Shown in pieces: positions 7,332-7,587 of a DNA stretch of 7,587 nt (positions within the stretch are counted from its first letter, which is position 1; every line of letters starts with the position of its first letter). A program made the position numbers and the translations under genes. The DNA is taken from contig PHDR01000131.1 of NCBI GenBank assembly GCA_002841035.1, positions 1 to 7,587 on the forward strand, written 5' to 3'. A model generated the notes under the pieces. It had not been told where the DNA came from, did no database searches, and was given only the letters and a program-made list of their open reading frames with translations. This DNA comes from Bacteroidetes bacterium HGW-Bacteroidetes-12. Lineage in GTDB: Bacteria; Bacteroidota; Bacteroidia; Flavobacteriales_E; Vicingaceae.

Positions 7332-7505
7332 CAGAACTCCTGACCCGTAAACTGATTATCAGTTAGTTATTGCAGTTTGTTCGTAAACTGGAATTGTCGC
7401 AAAATACTCAACATTCAATATTCAATACTCAATATTCAAATATTGCTTACGCATCAGAGTTCTTGTGCGATAGCCTTTTACTTGAAAATTCAGAACAACT
7501 GACCC
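7330..7505. repeat. imperfect 17-nt direct repeat pair bracketing about 140 bp
   Basis: TTCAGAACTCCTGACCC at 7330-7346 and TTCAGAACAACTGACCC at 7489-7505 match at 15 of 17 positions. They bracket the hairpins and the heptamer array. CGTAAACTG also occurs twice between them (7346-7354 and 7382-7390). The arrangement resembles a small intergenic repeat unit, but there are no clear terminal inverted repeats to support a miniature transposon. Confidence 0.5.
7414..7441. repeat. heptamer array, TTCAATA-like, four units
   Basis: Four 7-nt units in a row: TTCAATA, TTCAATA, CTCAATA, TTCAAAT. The units are far too short for a CRISPR array. It could be a slippage-prone microsatellite. Confidence 0.6.
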
Positions 7506-7587
7506 AAGCGGATTTAAGATGAGACCAGTTTATAGAAAATCGTAAGATTTGTTTCAGGAAATTTAGTTTCAGTTAGGTTTATTTCAT

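Larger units (their letters stand above)
7274..7587. other. non-coding stretch with short repeats and small hairpins
   Basis: No convincing gene on either strand. It contains a duplicated 12-mer, a heptamer array, a separated 17-nt repeat pair and two short stem-loops. The stem-loops are AACTGA-TTA-TCAGTT at 7350-7364 and CAGTTT-GTTCGT-AAACTG at 7373-7390. Neither is followed by a T run, so neither is a standard intrinsic terminator. The end of the U32 gene has no obvious terminator directly after it. Confidence 0.6.

Noticed and set aside
7350..7390. Possible terminator hairpins after the large ORF
   Set aside because: Stems are only 6 bp and AT-rich, and neither is followed by a T run.
7414..7441. 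Possible CRISPR array from repeated TTCAATA units
   Set aside because: Units are 7 nt with no spacers, so this is a short tandem repeat. No cas genes are nearby.
7447..7572. Open frame of 41 codons on the - strand ending HKNSDA
   Set aside because: No ATG, GTG or TTG start in a sensible place, no ribosome binding site and no recognised family. It overlaps the repeat patch and is short enough to occur by chance.

Overview
The window looks like a piece of a surface-polysaccharide (O-antigen or capsule) locus from a low-GC bacterium, most likely a Bacteroidota member. This rests on the strongly AT-rich sequence, the lack of clear Shine-Dalgarno sites before convincing starts, and the protein families present. 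It is an inference, not proof. All convincing genes lie on the + strand and are packed end to end, as in an operon.

Layout. (1) 1-45 is the last 14 codons of an upstream gene, whose stop touches the next start. (2) 46-1770 encodes a GT-B-like surface carbohydrate transferase. (3) 1763-1987 is a broken 5' fragment of an oligosaccharide flippase (Wzx-like) gene, overlapping the transferase by 8 nt. (4) 1988-2080 is a short non-genic or remnant stretch. (5) 2081-3529 and 3534-4469 form a two-gene O-acylation module: an MBOAT acyltransferase (AlgI/DltB type) and a membrane-anchored SGNH-like esterase/acyltransferase. (6) 4511-7273 is one 920-codon ORF that starts with the same flippase sequence but changes near codon 324 into a peptidase-U32/DUF3656 protein (RlhA-like) lacking its own N-terminus. 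(7) 7274-7587 holds no convincing gene, only short repeats and small hairpins.

How the genes would work together. The transferase would add a sugar or related residue to a lipid-linked glycan, the flippase would move that glycan across the inner membrane, and the MBOAT/SGNH pair would O-acylate (probably O-acetylate) it on the outer side. The U32 protein belongs to an RNA-hydroxylation family and has no obvious place in this pathway.

The two most notable points are structural. First, the O-acylation module sits between two 185-bp direct repeats of the flippase 5' end (5 mismatches, 4 of them synonymous), so recombination between them would remove exactly 2748 bp and restore a transferase-flippase junction. 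Second, the second flippase copy is fused in frame to a headless U32 protein. No intact flippase exists in the window. These may be real rearrangements or an assembly chimera, and sequence alone cannot decide which.
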